Part shown: piece after piece, positions 63,064 to 64,000 of the stretch
Layout of the letters: each line of letters opens with the position of its first letter
Position numbering within the stretch: position 1 is the first letter of the stretch
Origin: Saussurea involucrata
Taxonomy: Eukaryota > Streptophyta > Magnoliopsida > Asterales > Asteraceae
Assembly (NCBI GenBank): GCA_033807775.1
Contig: CM066322.1
Coordinates: 23,466,501 to 23,530,500 of the forward strand
Direction: 5' to 3'
DNA length: 64,000 bases
Position numbers and translations under genes: made by a program
The notes under the pieces: generated by a model
The model's input: only the letters and a program-made list of their open reading frames with translations
What the model was told of the DNA's origin: nothing
Databases searched by the model: none

Positions 63064-64000
63064 TGTAAAGCCCGTGCCCCGGTACGTCTTTCTTTTATTT
63101 ATTTAATTAATTTAAAGTGTGTACCGTTAATTGTTTTGGTTCGGGGTTTGATGTCGTTAAGGACCAAAATGCTAAATCTATATTTTCTAGGGTAGGTTGT
63201 GAAGGTTGGATAGTAGTAGAAGGGCTAAGAGGTGATTTTTGGAAGAAATTGCATGGGTTTCGGCCCATGGCCGGTCCCTTCTTCCTATTCCTATTTTCGT
63301 GTAAGCCAAGCAACCCCAACCTTATTCCACACAAAAAAAACCCTACGGCAGCTGTGTTCTTTTGTTTGGTGCGATCGTGAGGAACGAACGAGAGAGGGAG
63401 AGACGCAGAGAGAGATCGAGTTAGGGAGTGAAGACGAGAAAGAAGGGGGCGCCGGAACCTCTCGCTGCTGCCGGAGCTTGCTGCTGCCGGAGCTTGCTGC
63501 TGCCGGAGTTTGCTGTTCGCCGGAGTTCGTGAGAGTGAGAACCGGGCACATCAACGCGGCGTCGTCGTAAGGTAATCACCCCACCGTTTCGTTTCTTTCC
63601 TTTTGTTCCCGTCGCCGCCGCCGTTCGCCGCCGCTGTGGCGGTGGTGGATGGACGGCCGTGGCTGCCATTGTGGGTGCGTGTGCGGGAGGCTGGTCGAGA
63701 GAGAAAGGGAGAATGATCGGGTTTTGTCGCGTGCTATCGTAATCAAAAAAAAAAAAAAAGACCACCGCCGGCCGCCGCTGGCCGCCGCCGGTCGCCACCG
63801 GCGACCACCACTGCCGGAGATGGCAGTGGGTGGCGCGTGGCCGTGACCAGACCCTGTCCCTATCGAACCCTTAAACCGGGACTTAATCGTTAAGCCGTAT
63901 AACTTAAACCGTTGCTTCTAAAATCTTTCTTTTATGCGAAAAATGGTCCAGCCCCTGTTTTGTGATGGCAATAACTTCTCCGTCGTAACTCCGATTGAGC
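63064..64000 (+). repeat. 3' LTR of the Tekay-like element, first 937 bp
   Basis: TGTAAAGCCCG... immediately after the purine tract. It follows the 5' LTR to the window edge with a few small differences, for example in the A-runs near 63335 and 63745 and one base in the CCGCTGGCCG block. Confidence 0.93.

Larger units (their letters stand above)
55408..64000 (+). mobile_element. Tekay-like chromovirus, 3' end beyond window
   Basis: 5' LTR 55408-57675, primer site TGGTATCAGAGC at 57679-57690, gag and pol, purine tract GCGGGGGAGAGT at about 63052, and the start of the 3' LTR at 63064. The LTRs share almost every base over the visible 937 bp, differing in a few short runs and one T/C. The element is inserted in the 5' LTR of the Tork-like copia in the opposite orientation, so it is the younger of the two. 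Long LTRs and a C-terminal chromodomain fit the Tekay/Del lineage. Confidence 0.94.

Overview
The window is plant nuclear DNA from a eudicot. The evidence is three intron-bearing host genes that match plant-specific families, AT-rich spacers, MITEs, SINE-like and LINE-like tails, and a heavy load of LTR retrotransposons of plant Ty1/copia and Ty3/gypsy (chromovirus) types. The species cannot be named from this sequence; an asterid is my weak guess.

Layout. 1-10.6 kb: a six-exon farnesol/phytol kinase gene (FOLK-like, + strand). Its 7.4 kb first intron holds a decayed copia element (2464-7138) and an inverted-repeat pair of degenerate Dof/CDF fragments (8125-8856). 10.6-21.4 kb: an accessory block bounded by nested inverted repeats. 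It contains a MULE-like MITE, a left-truncated Ty3 remnant with a 2.0 kb LTR, minisatellites, and short acidic and coiled-coil reading frames of unknown identity. 21.8-23.5 kb: a four-exon DUF455 ferritin-like gene on the minus strand. 23.5-28.5 kb: a mosaic of small repeats with one cytochrome c1 exon fragment. 28.6-35.4 kb: an intact chromovirus with indistinguishable LTRs inserted into a MITE; a second MITE copy nearby preserves the unoccupied site. 36.0-40.4 kb: an 11-exon mRNA cap guanine-N7 methyltransferase 2 gene on the minus strand, with one GC-AG intron. 40.7-45.7 kb: a 3'-truncated copia on the minus strand with a full-length reading frame but a changed protease active site. 45.7-48.4 kb: broken host-gene fragments, including a thioredoxin-like first exon. 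48.4 kb to the end: a Tork/SIRE-like copia on the minus strand whose 5' LTR is interrupted by a young Tekay-like chromovirus (55408 to beyond 64000).

The host genes show no operon-like or pathway link to each other. The main themes are nested retrotransposition, capture of host exons (Dof, cytochrome c1, thioredoxin-like), and unusual element architecture. The most notable items are a 91-nt intron-like segment that splits gag from pol in the Tekay element, arrays of TCGCA/TGCGA hairpins in two unrelated retrotransposons, and the Dof hairpin in the FOLK intron.
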